Shown here: positions 16,985 through 24,842 of the stretch, one piece after another
How positions within the stretch are numbered: position 1 is the first letter of the stretch
Layout: every line of letters begins with the position of its first letter
From: an uncultured Clostridia bacterium
GTDB taxonomy: Bacteria; Bacillota; Clostridia; Christensenellales; Pumilibacteraceae
NCBI GenBank assembly: GCA_947589465.1
Contig: CANQAE010000003.1
Coordinates: forward strand, 1-50,910
DNA length: 50,910 nucleotides
Direction of reading: 5' to 3'
Notes under the pieces: generated by a model
Database searches by the model: none
What the model saw: the letters and a program-made list of their open reading frames with translations, nothing else
What the model was told of the DNA's origin: nothing
Made by a program: the position numbers and the translations under genes

Positions 16985-18216
16985 TGTAATATTTCTCCTT
17001 TTTTTATTACTGTTTTTACTTGATTGCTGCCGAAACGATAGCATATCATTTCGAAATCGGGGGCGTCCCAAATAACGAGATCGGCGTCTTTGCCCACCTC
17101 GATACTTCCTTTCGTTTGTCCCCTGTCCAATGCGCAAGCCGCATTGAGCGTGGTCGCCGTAAGAATTTCTTCTGGCAGCATATGATATTTGAGATAACCG
17201 AGGTTGATCGCAAATTGCAGATTGAGCGACGGACACGAACCGGGATTGAAATCCGATGCGATCGCAACAGGTATGCCCTTTTCGATCATGCGCCTTGCCT
17301 TTGCGTAATCTTTGCCAAGATAGAACGAGGTTGCGGGCAGCAGCGCGGCGGTAACTCCGCCCTTTGCCATGCTGTCCATTCCGCTTTCGTTCGTCGCGAT
17401 AAGGTGTTCTGCCGAAACGGCGCCGATTTCGCCCGCGAGGACGGCTCCGCCGATAGCCTCTATTTCGTCGGCGTGGATCTTGCTCCTTAAACCGCGCTTT
17501 TGCGCTTCGATGAGCATCTTTTTGCTTTGCGCCACGTCGAATACCGAATCTTCGCAGAATACGTCGCAGAACTCCGCGAGGTCATGCTTCGTTACTTCGG
17601 GCAAAACTTCGTCGCAAAGATAATCTATGTATTCGTCCGCTCTGTCCTTGTATTCGGGCGGGATAGCATGAGCACCGAGGAAGGTGGAAACGACATCCAT
17701 GGGCGTATGTTCGTTAAGTCTTTTGTTCACACGGAGTTGTTTGAGTTCGTCCGCTAGGTCGAGGCCGTAACCGCTCTTTGACTCTACCGTGGTAACGCCG
17801 CCCGCGAGCATTTCGCGCACAAACCCCTCGCTCTTACAATAAAGGTCGTCCTCGCTCATCTCGCGCGTATGACGAACTGTGTCGAGGATCCCGCCGCCCG
17901 CTCTCAAAATATCGAGGTACGTCGCACCCCTGAGTTTTAAGGGTATCTCGCCGTGGCGCCAACCGCCGAATACCATATGGGTATGGCAATCGACGAGTCC
18001 GGGGGTGACAAGACGGTTTTGCGCGTCCACCGTTTTGACGTTTCCAAAGCGCGAAAGATCGGGAAGTTCGCCGTCTTTATTTATCGCGCTTATCTTTCCG
18101 TCCTCAATGAGCACGGACGCGTTGCGAAGTTTGAGATTTTGCGCCTGCGCCTCACCGCAAAGACTGCTTTTGCCTATCGGCGTTTGCAAAATACCGATAT
18201 TCTTGATTAAGAGCAT
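16975..18216 (-). CDS. hutI: Imidazolonepropionase
   Basis: The 413-residue amidohydrolase is a normal full length. It opens 4-imidazolone-5-propanoate to N-formiminoglutamate, step three of histidine breakdown. The metal-site DCHTHMVFGG gives His78 and His80; the next ligands are in KIHADE and SAEHL, and the metal-site Asp is in ASDFNPG. A small beta-sandwich is formed by both ends (VLIEDGKISAI and GSIEVGKDADLVIW), as in all of this superfamily. It lies ten bases after ftcD and overlaps fchA. An ACGAAAATG context with GGAG just upstream supports the start at 18216. Confidence 0.97.
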   Translation of the reverse strand: MLLIKNIGILQTPIGKSSLCGEAQAQNLKLRNASVLIEDGKISAINKDGELPDLSRFGNVKTVDAQNRLVTPGLVDCHTHMVFGGWRHGEIPLKLRGATYLDILRAGGGILDTVRHTREMSEDDLYCKSEGFVREMLAGGVTTVESKSGYGLDLADELKQLRVNKRLNEHTPMDVVSTFLGAHAIPPEYKDRADEYIDYLCDEVLPEVTKHDLAEFCDVFCEDSVFDVAQSKKMLIEAQKRGLRSKIHADEIEAIGGAVLAGEIGAVSAEHLIATNESGMDSMAKGGVTAALLPATSFYLGKDYAKARRMIEKGIPVAIASDFNPGSCPSLNLQFAINLGYLKYHMLPEEILTATTLNAACALDRGQTKGSIEVGKDADLVIWDAPDFEMICYRFGSNQVKTVIKKGEILQWN

Positions 18217-18226
18217 TTTCGTCTCC

Positions 18227-19123
18227 TTAAATTATATGATTTTCCAAAACCTGCTTGTCGAAGTCGAAATCCTCTATCTGCAAATAGTATTCGGCGCAAT
18301 CTACGAGCGCTTGCATGGGGGTAAGTCCGACTATTTCGGTGCCTATTACATGCACGCCGTAACGAGCCGCCTCGGCTTTCGTAAGTTCGAGAACGCGATA
18401 GAGCGGGGTCTTGTGAAAGTTTGTCATATTGATGGAAACCTGAGCCACATTACGTTCTTCGAGCATGACTCCGAGCGCCTTTACGCAATCGAATCCACCG
18501 CTGCTGCGACGAATTATTTTGGCTATTTTGCTCGCGATCTCTACGTTGGAAGTCGAAAGGTTGATATTAAATGCAACGAGCGGCATACGAGCGCCGACCG
18601 CCACCACGCCCGCCGTGGGATGAATGGTCTTGCCGCCGAAATCGGGTTCCCAGCCCTCCTCTTTGACCTTTTCCGCCATTCCTTCGAACTGACCTTTGCG
18701 GATCTGAGCGAGATTCACTCTGTGCGGAGCGCTTGCCGATTCCTCGTAAAGGAAAACGGGCATCTTGGCTTCTTCCCAAACGCGTCTGCCGACTTCCTTG
18801 GAAATCTCGATACATTCTTCCATTTCCACTTCCTTGATGGGTATAAACGGAATTACGTCAACGGCGCCCATTCGCGGGTGTTCGCCCTCGTGCTTGTTGA
18901 GGTCGATAAGTTCTGCGGCTTTCTTCGCAACTTCCACCGCCGCCTCTTTGACGCCTTCGGGACTGCCGAAGAAGGTAATTACGGTACGGTTATGCGAAGG
19001 ATTGCTACTGTAATCGAGTAGCGTAACGCCCTTTGTCTGTCTTACTCGGTCGATGACCGCCTCTATAATTTTCGTGTTTCGTCCCTCGCTGATATTGGGA
19101 ACGCATTCAACTATCTTTGCCAC
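18227..19123 (-). CDS. ftcD: Glutamate formimidoyltransferase
   Basis: The 298-residue protein equals the transferase half of animal FTCD. It moves the formimino group of N-formiminoglutamate to THF, freeing glutamate. It opens with the family hallmark ECVPNISEGRN, and the general base His82 lies in HEGEHPRMGAVDV, the same number as in the mammalian enzyme. KTIHPTAGVVAVGAR and FNINLSTSN are also conserved. It starts 51 bases after hutU stops and ends ten bases before the hutI start. Having FTCD rather than HutG or HutF means that this organism sends the formimino carbon into folate. Confidence 0.97.
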   Translation of the reverse strand: MAKIVECVPNISEGRNTKIIEAVIDRVRQTKGVTLLDYSSNPSHNRTVITFFGSPEGVKEAAVEVAKKAAELIDLNKHEGEHPRMGAVDVIPFIPIKEVEMEECIEISKEVGRRVWEEAKMPVFLYEESASAPHRVNLAQIRKGQFEGMAEKVKEEGWEPDFGGKTIHPTAGVVAVGARMPLVAFNINLSTSNVEIASKIAKIIRRSSGGFDCVKALGVMLEERNVAQVSINMTNFHKTPLYRVLELTKAEAARYGVHVIGTEIVGLTPMQALVDCAEYYLQIEDFDFDKQVLENHII

Positions 19124-19174
19124 TTTGAAAATTCTCCTTGATTTTATTGTATATGACTTTAATGTGGATTTTGT

Positions 19175-21193
19175 TTAGAGATCTTTCGTTAATCTCTTGA
19201 CGAGTTCGTCCGATACAAGGTACGGAATCGTAATGTGCGCATTGCCGCCATTCTGCTTGTTGTAAGCCATTGCGGTTTGGATCGAATGTTCGTTTCGCGC
19301 CCAATTTCGGCGGGCGACACCGCCCATAACGTCCCACATCATGGCGCTTTTTATTATTTCGTCCACTCTTTCGCTTCCGTCGAGGACAAGCCCGAAGCCG
19401 CCGTTTATTGCTTTGCCTATGCCGACTCCGCCGCCGTTGTGAAGCGCGCAAAGGCTCATTCCTCTCGCCGCGTTGCCCGCAAAGCATTGAACAGCCATGT
19501 CCGCCATAACGTTACTGCCGTCCTTGATGTTCGAGGTTTCGCGGAACGGCGAATCGGTACCCGAAACGTCGTGATGATCTCTGCCGAGCATGACAGGTCC
19601 TATCTCGCCGTTACGAACCATCTCGTTGAATTTAAGCGCGATGCGCGTTCTGCCCTCCGCATCTTGATAAAGAATTCGAGCCTGAGTGCCGACAACGAGT
19701 TTGTTCTTTTCAGCGTCGCGTATCCAGATGTAATTATCTCTGTCCTGAAATCGTCTGTCGGGATTTATGCAATCCATTGCCGCCTTATCCGTCTTGTGCA
19801 GGTCTTCGGGCTTGCCCGAAAGGCATACCCAACGGAAAGGTCCGTAGCCGTAATCGAACAGCATCGGTCCCATTATGTCCTCGACGTAGGACGGGAAAAT
19901 AAATCCGTCTTTTTCGTCCACGCCGTTCTTGGAAATTTCCTTTACGCCGCTGTCGTATATCGCTTTCATAAACGAATTGCCGTAGTCGAAGAAGTATGTG
20001 CCCTTTTTGGTAAGGCGGCAAATAACTTCGAAATGCTTTCTCAGCGAAGCGTTTACCCTTTCTATGAATCCCTTTCTGTCGCTATGCAACATCTGCGTGC
20101 GCTGTTCGAAGGTCAATCCCTGCGGGCAATAGCCGCCATTATATGCGTTGTGGCACGACGTCTGATCGGAAAGAAGATCTATCTTGAAGTTGATCCTGTC
20201 CGCATATTCGAGCAAATCGACGATATTACCGTGATACGCTATCGAAATAGTCTTTTTGTTCTTTACGTGTTCGCTCGCTATCTCAAACACTTCGGCGAGG
20301 TCGTCGCTTATTACGTTTACCCAGCCTTGGTCGTACCTCGTCTGTATTCTCGAACGGTCCACTTCGGCGAAGATCCCCACCGCATTGGCTATGTTCGCGG
20401 CTTTCGGTTGTGCGCCGCTCATTCCGCCGAGTCCCGAAGAAACGAAAGTTCGTCCCACAAGGTCGCCCTTTTCGGATATGCCCAAAAATTTTCTGCCCGC
20501 GCCGAGAATGGTGTTGAACGTGCCGTGAACTATTCCCTGCGGTCCTATATACATCCAGCCGCCCGCCGTCATTTGCCCGTAGTTGGCTACGCCCATCTGC
20601 TCGGCAACTTCCCAATCATCCATATTGTCGAACATACCTACCATCAACGCGTTGGTGATTATCACCCTCGGCGCGGTCGGTTTGGACGGGAAAAGTCCGA
20701 GTGGATGACCAGATTCTATTACGAGAGTCTGGTCGCGCGTAAGTTCTTCGAGATATTTCTTTATAAGGCGATATTGCAACCAGTTCTGGCATGGCTGTCC
20801 CGTTTCGCCGTAAGTTACAAGTTCGTACGGATAAAGGGCGATATCGAAATCCAAGTTGTTGTCTATCATCACCTGAAACGCCTTGCCCTCTATGCATTTC
20901 CCTTTGTACTCGTCTATCGGCTTACCGTAAATTCGCCCTTGCGGTCGGTAACGATACGCATAGATCCTGCCGCGAGTTTTGAGTTCTTCCAAAAATTCGG
21001 GCGCGAGTTTTTCGTGCAGTTCTTCGGGGACGTAACGGAGCGCGTTTTTGAGCGCCAACTCCGTCTGCGCTTTGGTAAGGCGATATCCCCTGTCGGGCGC
21101 GCGACGTCTGTTTTCCTCGAATTTGGGATATTCGGGCAAAACATTGTCGAGTTTTATCGTCATTGCCCCGCTTATCTCTCTGTTCTCGATCAT
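19175..21193 (-). CDS. hutU: Urocanate hydratase (long form)
   Basis: At 672 residues this is the long urocanase type found in many Clostridia, Bacteroidetes and animals (about 670-680), against about 555 in proteobacteria. It hydrates urocanate to imidazolonepropionate using tightly bound NAD as an electrophile. QMTAGGWMYIGPQGIVHGT near residues 205-223 is the NAD-binding signature, TYGETGQPCQNW lies before it, and LPYLVSDE-like sequence closes the chain. The start at 21193 follows GTAAGGAGATT. It lies 13 bases after hutH. The extra length is spread along the chain, not a fusion or a frameshift. Confidence 0.97.
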   Translation of the reverse strand: MIENREISGAMTIKLDNVLPEYPKFEENRRRAPDRGYRLTKAQTELALKNALRYVPEELHEKLAPEFLEELKTRGRIYAYRYRPQGRIYGKPIDEYKGKCIEGKAFQVMIDNNLDFDIALYPYELVTYGETGQPCQNWLQYRLIKKYLEELTRDQTLVIESGHPLGLFPSKPTAPRVIITNALMVGMFDNMDDWEVAEQMGVANYGQMTAGGWMYIGPQGIVHGTFNTILGAGRKFLGISEKGDLVGRTFVSSGLGGMSGAQPKAANIANAVGIFAEVDRSRIQTRYDQGWVNVISDDLAEVFEIASEHVKNKKTISIAYHGNIVDLLEYADRINFKIDLLSDQTSCHNAYNGGYCPQGLTFEQRTQMLHSDRKGFIERVNASLRKHFEVICRLTKKGTYFFDYGNSFMKAIYDSGVKEISKNGVDEKDGFIFPSYVEDIMGPMLFDYGYGPFRWVCLSGKPEDLHKTDKAAMDCINPDRRFQDRDNYIWIRDAEKNKLVVGTQARILYQDAEGRTRIALKFNEMVRNGEIGPVMLGRDHHDVSGTDSPFRETSNIKDGSNVMADMAVQCFAGNAARGMSLCALHNGGGVGIGKAINGGFGLVLDGSERVDEIIKSAMMWDVMGGVARRNWARNEHSIQTAMAYNKQNGGNAHITIPYLVSDELVKRLTKDL

Positions 21194-21206
21194 ATATATA
21201 ATCTCC

Positions 21207-22733
21207 TTACAATAATTTTCCGCAAACTTTTTCTGCGACTTTTACTATTTCGTTGGCTTTGACCATCTTGTCGAATTTGACCATTTCGTAATGCATTATT
21301 ACGTCTTCGTCAACAGGCGCGACGCTCTTTGAGATGTAATCGAACACCGCTCTCGTCGCCGAGGACAACTTGTCTTTTCCGCGCAGATACAGCGCCTGAT
21401 ATGCTGTGAAAAGTTCTATGCCGAGTACCTTTTGGCTGTTGTCCAAAATCATCTTCGCCGTTCTTGCCGCCGTCGTACCCATGCTTACGTGGTCCTCCTG
21501 ATTGGCGGACGACGGTATCGAATCGACGGAAGCGGGATGCGCGTATATCTTGTTTTCCGAAACCATTGACGCAGCCGAATATTGCGCTATCATAAATCCC
21601 GAATCGACTCCGCTGTGTTTAGTCAAAAATGCGGGAAGTCCGTTGGAAAGTTGCGGATTTACCATGCGCTCTATGCGCCTTTCGGATACGTCGGCAAATT
21701 CGGCTACCGCTATCCCCAAAAAGTCGAACGCAAGCGCCATGGGCTGTCCGTGGAAGTTGCCGCCCGAAATAACTTCGTCGTCGTCCGGGAATATTATCGG
21801 GTTGTCGGTAACGGCGTTAATTTCGCGCGTGACCGCGTCCCATACGTAATCTATTGCGTCGCGACTCGCGCCGTGAATTTGCGGCATACAGCGAATAGTA
21901 TATGCATCCTGCACCTTATTGGGGTTGGTATCGAAAGCAAGGTTGCTGTCTTTGAGAATGTTCAAAAGGTTTGCCGCAACGTCTTTTTGTCCCTTGTGTC
22001 CGCGCAGATCGTGTATCTTATGGTCGAACGCTTTCTTTATGCCGAGTTGCGCCTCGCAAGTCATCGCTCCTACTATATCCGCTGTCTTTGCGAGATTCCT
22101 CGCGTCGTAAACGGCAAGACAACCTATCGCCGTCATTATCGGCGTGCCGTTGATGAGCGCAAGTCCTTCCTTCGCCGCAAGTTCTATCGTGGGTATTCCC
22201 GCTTTCTCCATGGCTTGTTTGCCCGTCAAAATTTCACCCTTATATTCGGCGTGTCCTTCGCCTATCATGACGAGAACCATATGCGAAAGCGGCGCCAGAT
22301 CTCCGCTCGCCCCCAAACTTCCCTTTTCGGGTATTTGAGGATGAACGCCCGCATTGAGCATATCTATAAGTGTTTGAAGCGCCTCCAATCTTATGCCGCT
22401 GTTTCCCCTGCCAAGAGCATTGCAACGCAAAAGCATCGCCGCACGTACCGTTTCGGTGGGAAGCGGCTCGCCCATGCCGCACGAATGACTCTTGATGAGA
22501 TTCTTTTGCAACGGTTTTGTTTCGTCCTCCGAAATAAAAATGTCCGAAAATTTGCCGAATCCCGTCGTCAGTCCGTAAATAATGGCTTTTTCGGACAACT
22601 TTCGGTCAACGTATTCTCTCGCCTTCTTTACGGCTTTCTTCGCTTCCTCCGAAAGGACGACTTTCGCGCCCTCTCTCGCGACCGCAACGACTTGCTCGAT
22701 AGTCAAATCTCTGCCGTTCAATATTACTTCCAT
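21207..22733 (-). CDS. hutH: Histidine ammonia-lyase
   Basis: The 508-residue enzyme removes ammonia from histidine to give urocanate, the entry step. The self-formed MIO cofactor comes from Ala142-Ser143-Gly144 in GSLGASGDLAPLSH, and YGLTTGFGKF, SSANQEDHVSMG and the DNP-I motif (TDNPIIF) are conserved. The start at 22733 is set by GGAGGAGAG just upstream; a longer ORF to 22784 extends into the leader. It is the first gene of the hut operon, about 110 bases after a perfect promoter. No histidine permease or HutP-like regulator is in the window, so control must lie elsewhere. Confidence 0.97.
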   Translation of the reverse strand: MEVILNGRDLTIEQVVAVAREGAKVVLSEEAKKAVKKAREYVDRKLSEKAIIYGLTTGFGKFSDIFISEDETKPLQKNLIKSHSCGMGEPLPTETVRAAMLLRCNALGRGNSGIRLEALQTLIDMLNAGVHPQIPEKGSLGASGDLAPLSHMVLVMIGEGHAEYKGEILTGKQAMEKAGIPTIELAAKEGLALINGTPIMTAIGCLAVYDARNLAKTADIVGAMTCEAQLGIKKAFDHKIHDLRGHKGQKDVAANLLNILKDSNLAFDTNPNKVQDAYTIRCMPQIHGASRDAIDYVWDAVTREINAVTDNPIIFPDDDEVISGGNFHGQPMALAFDFLGIAVAEFADVSERRIERMVNPQLSNGLPAFLTKHSGVDSGFMIAQYSAASMVSENKIYAHPASVDSIPSSANQEDHVSMGTTAARTAKMILDNSQKVLGIELFTAYQALYLRGKDKLSSATRAVFDYISKSVAPVDEDVIMHYEMVKFDKMVKANEIVKVAEKVCGKLL

Positions 22734-22852
22734 ATCTCTCCTCCGTATATTATTCAAATTTATATATCCGCCCGCCCCGCACACAATTCGTCTTTGCCAA
22801 GCGCAGTCGAATAAAAATCCGAATAATCTTGATTATACAATATTATAATCTT

Positions 22853-22881
22853 ATTATACCATTATTTAAGTTTTATGTCAA
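22853..22881 (-). promoter_or_regulatory. Consensus promoter of the hut operon
   Basis: On the minus strand: TTGACA (22876-22881), 17 bases, TATAAT (22853-22858), plus TGG just upstream of the -10. All hexamer bases match consensus, so strong expression must be limited by a repressor or by elongation control if histidine use is regulated. It is the only promoter seen for six genes. Confidence 0.85.
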
Positions 22882-23070
22882 TGTTTAAACGGCGCTTTAA
22901 AAAATTAGTTTCGACGGAGAAAATCAAAACTGCTCAAAGACGCTTATGATATCAAAAACGGTTTTCAATAATCATTCATTTATCCGCTTTGCAAAAATAA
23001 AGTTTGTTGCAATTCGTACCGAAAACCTTTTGCATTGCAAAAATAAGTTTTATCGGTACTCCGCTACGAA

Positions 23071-23092
23071 AAAAGGACACATAATTGTGTCC
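23071..23092 (-). terminator. Terminator of tRNA-Ser(GCT)
   Basis: Minus-strand stem GGACACA/TGTGTCC (arms 23075-23081 and 23086-23092) and T run, eight bases past the CCA. The stem sequence and the spacer are the same as after tRNA-Ser(GGA) at 40-63. Confidence 0.85.
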
Positions 23093-23100
23093 CAAATTTG

Positions 23101-23193
23101 TGGCGGAGAAAGAGGGATTTGAACCCTCGCACCGGTTTAATCCAGTCTACTCCCTTAGCAGGGGAGCCCCTTGAGCCACTTGGGTATTTCTCC
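23101..23193 (-). tRNA. tRNA-Ser (anticodon GCT)
   Basis: Class II minus-strand tRNA with a long variable arm. The acceptor stem starts GGAGAAA and ends TTTCTCC, the discriminator is G, and CCA is encoded at 23101-23103. The anticodon loop CTGCTAA gives GCT, reading AGC/AGU. It is a single gene with its own promoter and terminator. Confidence 0.97.
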
Positions 23194-23232
23194 ACGCTCA
23201 AAACGGAAGGCAAAACTCGCCTACGCTTGAAT

Positions 23233-23261
23233 ATATTAACATAAGACGACAAACTTGTCAA
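23233..23261 (-). promoter_or_regulatory. Promoter of tRNA-Ser(GCT)
   Basis: On the minus strand: TTGACA (23256-23261), 17 bases, TAATAT (23233-23238), about 40 bases before the tRNA 5' end. Confidence 0.75.
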
Positions 23262-23617
23262 GGATTTTGATTGCAAGAATCGAAATAACCGAAATTAATT
23301 TTGCCGCCACCTCACGGACTGACCGTTAGACAAATGGTAAAATCGGTACATGCCCCAAATTCTCGTTCGGCTAACGGCAAAAGCCGCACGCGCCCCACCG
23401 ACTTTCCTTACGAACAAAGCAAAAGGTCGTATGCGCCGAAGCCAATCCTTATAAGCAGGACTACGCTCCCTTGCTTTTGCCATACCCGCTTCAACTTTCC
23501 CAATGCACCGAGCGGGCGGAAAATTACAACACGTATCCTTTTTTTCATGTTCGCCCAAACGTGCAAGGAAAGTACAAAACGGCATCCTTTTCCCCTATTC
23601 AACCGAACGTTGAGAAG
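23262..23617. other. Region downstream of yitT, no gene supported
   Basis: This is the 3' side of yitT. It contains the degenerate tandem repeats described separately and a 7-bp inverted pair CCGTTAG (23333-23339) / CTAACGG (23371-23377). No terminator hairpin with a T run was found. Overlapping minus-strand ORFs of 64 and 96 codons have no ribosome binding site and arginine-rich, improbable sequences. Confidence 0.5.
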
Positions 23618-23640
23618 TTACAAAACGGTATCCTTTTCGC
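23524..23640. repeat. Three degenerate tandem repeats at the yitT 3' end, 46-48 bp period
   Basis: TACAACACGTATCCTTTT (from 23525), TACAAAACGGCATCCTTTT (from 23573) and TACAAAACGGTATCCTTTT (from 23619) recur at 48- and 46-base steps, and the stretch after the first two also agrees (TTC, CC, AACGT, GAA). The third copy is the coding end of yitT, so the last codons and stop appear to have been copied downstream. Confidence 0.7.
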
Positions 23641-24700
23641 CCTCTTTGAGTTGATGAGTGAAGCCGCGACCGTAGACCTCGCTTGCGGCGACCATATAAG
23701 CGAACGTATCGGGATATTTGCTGAGAATACGTTTGAAACGCGCCATCTGTCGTTTGCGGATCACGCAAATAAGCAGTTGTTTTTCGCTACCCGTGTAGGC
23801 ACCTTTTGCCTCGATGATAGTTACGCCGCGCGCGAGCGAAGTCGTGAGTTCGTGTCCGAGTTCCTGTCCGTGCAGAGTGACGACTTCGAACTTAATCGCC
23901 GACGAAAAGCCGCGAATAATCGTTTCGGAAGTCTTGGAAGCGCAGAACATCTTGCAGAGCGAAAGCAGCATGGGAATAAGCACATAGCCGCCGTATCTTG
24001 CGGGATTAACAAAGAACACCGACAACACGACCACCGAGGAGTCGAGCATAAATATGAACCAGGATATATTGGTTGCGGGGAACTTTTTTTGAAGCAATGC
24101 GCTTATGATCTCGGTTCCGCCGTTGCAGCCGTCCACTTTGAGCAACATAGCGAGCGAAGTGCCCGTAAGCAGACCGCCTGCGATCGCCGCTATGATAAAA
24201 GCGTATCCCATATCCTCTTTTACGATGAACTGCGGCATATGAATAATGGGCATAAGCGCCAAAAATGCCGAATCGAGCACTATGGTGACCGCCGTCTTGA
24301 TAATAAAATCCTTTTTGAACTTAAAGATGGCTATTATCATAAGCGGAATGTTTACCAAAAAGAACACGATACTCGCAATGCTTATGTTTGCGCTTATTGC
24401 CAGCCGCTCTCTCATCAAATATTCGATAAACGTGCCCAAGCCCAAAAAGCCGCCCGGCGAAAAGTCGTTGGGCTGAATAAATACGTATACGCCTATCGCC
24501 TGCAAAATCGCCGCAAACAAAACTATGGCATACTCTTTGATAAGTTTAGCGGCGGTACTCCCTTCCGGCTGTTTTATTACCTTGCTGTGATTTTCCACAG
24601 CCTGACTCGCGCTTGCATTTTGCTCGTCTGTCGTCTGCGGATCGTTCGCGTCGGCGACTTCGGCTGTTTCTTTTTGTACATTTGTATTCGCTTCTTGCAT
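23618..24700 (-). CDS. YitT-family membrane protein (DUF161/DUF2179)
   Basis: The 360-residue protein starts at 24700 (MQEANTN), with GGGAG five bases upstream. About 50 hydrophilic residues precede five or six membrane helices (near 55-265) containing the family motif QPNDFSPGGFLGLGTF and VDGCNGGTEII. A cytoplasmic DUF2179 domain follows (about 270-350), with the typical RGVTIIEAKGAYTGSEKQLLICVIRKRQ. YitT proteins are widespread in Bacillota; transport has been suggested, but the substrate is unknown. The long charged N-terminal extension is unusual for the family. It is a single gene with its own promoter; the stop codon lies within a tandem repeat. Confidence 0.92.
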   Translation of the reverse strand: MQEANTNVQKETAEVADANDPQTTDEQNASASQAVENHSKVIKQPEGSTAAKLIKEYAIVLFAAILQAIGVYVFIQPNDFSPGGFLGLGTFIEYLMRERLAISANISIASIVFFLVNIPLMIIAIFKFKKDFIIKTAVTIVLDSAFLALMPIIHMPQFIVKEDMGYAFIIAAIAGGLLTGTSLAMLLKVDGCNGGTEIISALLQKKFPATNISWFIFMLDSSVVVLSVFFVNPARYGGYVLIPMLLSLCKMFCASKTSETIIRGFSSAIKFEVVTLHGQELGHELTTSLARGVTIIEAKGAYTGSEKQLLICVIRKRQMARFKRILSKYPDTFAYMVAASEVYGRGFTHQLKEGEKDTVL

Positions 24701-24721
24701 AAAAACTCCCTCGAAGTTGAT

Positions 24722-24750
24722 ATTGTAGCACTTTACAAAATGCAAGTAAA
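24722..24750 (-). promoter_or_regulatory. Promoter of yitT
   Basis: On the minus strand: TTTACT (24745-24750), 17 bases, TACAAT (24722-24727) with a TG extended -10. Confidence 0.65.
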
Positions 24751-24802
24751 CCATTTTGAGGCTCAAATTGCGTGAAATTTAAGTGAAACGGCGCAAGGCG
24801 AC

Positions 24803-24826
24803 AAAAAGCCCCGAACAGATCGGGGC
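24803..24826 (-). terminator. Terminator of the P-type ATPase gene
   Basis: Minus-strand stem GCCCCGA/TCGGGGC (24808-24814 with 24820-24826), five-base loop, then TTTTT. It lies 17 bases after the ATPase stop. Confidence 0.9.
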
Positions 24827-24842
24827 AAAAGTCGTTTGGTAG

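Larger units (their letters stand above)
22734..23100. other. hut leader and intergenic region
   Basis: This 367-base stretch holds the hut promoter and a leader of about 112 bases without an obvious strong hairpin. Beyond the promoter lies AT-rich sequence with two exact 12-base direct repeats TTGCAAAAATAA (22989-23000 and 23035-23046), 46 bases apart, then the tRNA-Ser(GCT) terminator. No ORF in it is convincing. Confidence 0.6.

Noticed and set aside
19175..21193. hutU as a fusion or frameshifted gene, because of its length
   Set aside because: The long urocanase form of about 670-680 residues is normal in Clostridia, and the frame is intact.
19235..21262. Plus-strand ORF of 675 codons
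   Set aside because: It is a mirror of hutU, with no ribosome binding site and no recognisable domain; the codon pattern of the minus-strand gene keeps the frame open.
22734..22852. HutP-type antiterminator or other riboswitch in the hut leader
   Set aside because: No clear terminator hairpin or repeated NAG triplets were found in the 112-base leader.
23295..23602. Minus-strand ORFs of 96 and 64 codons after yitT
   Set aside because: They overlap each other and the tandem repeats, lack a ribosome binding site and have improbable composition.
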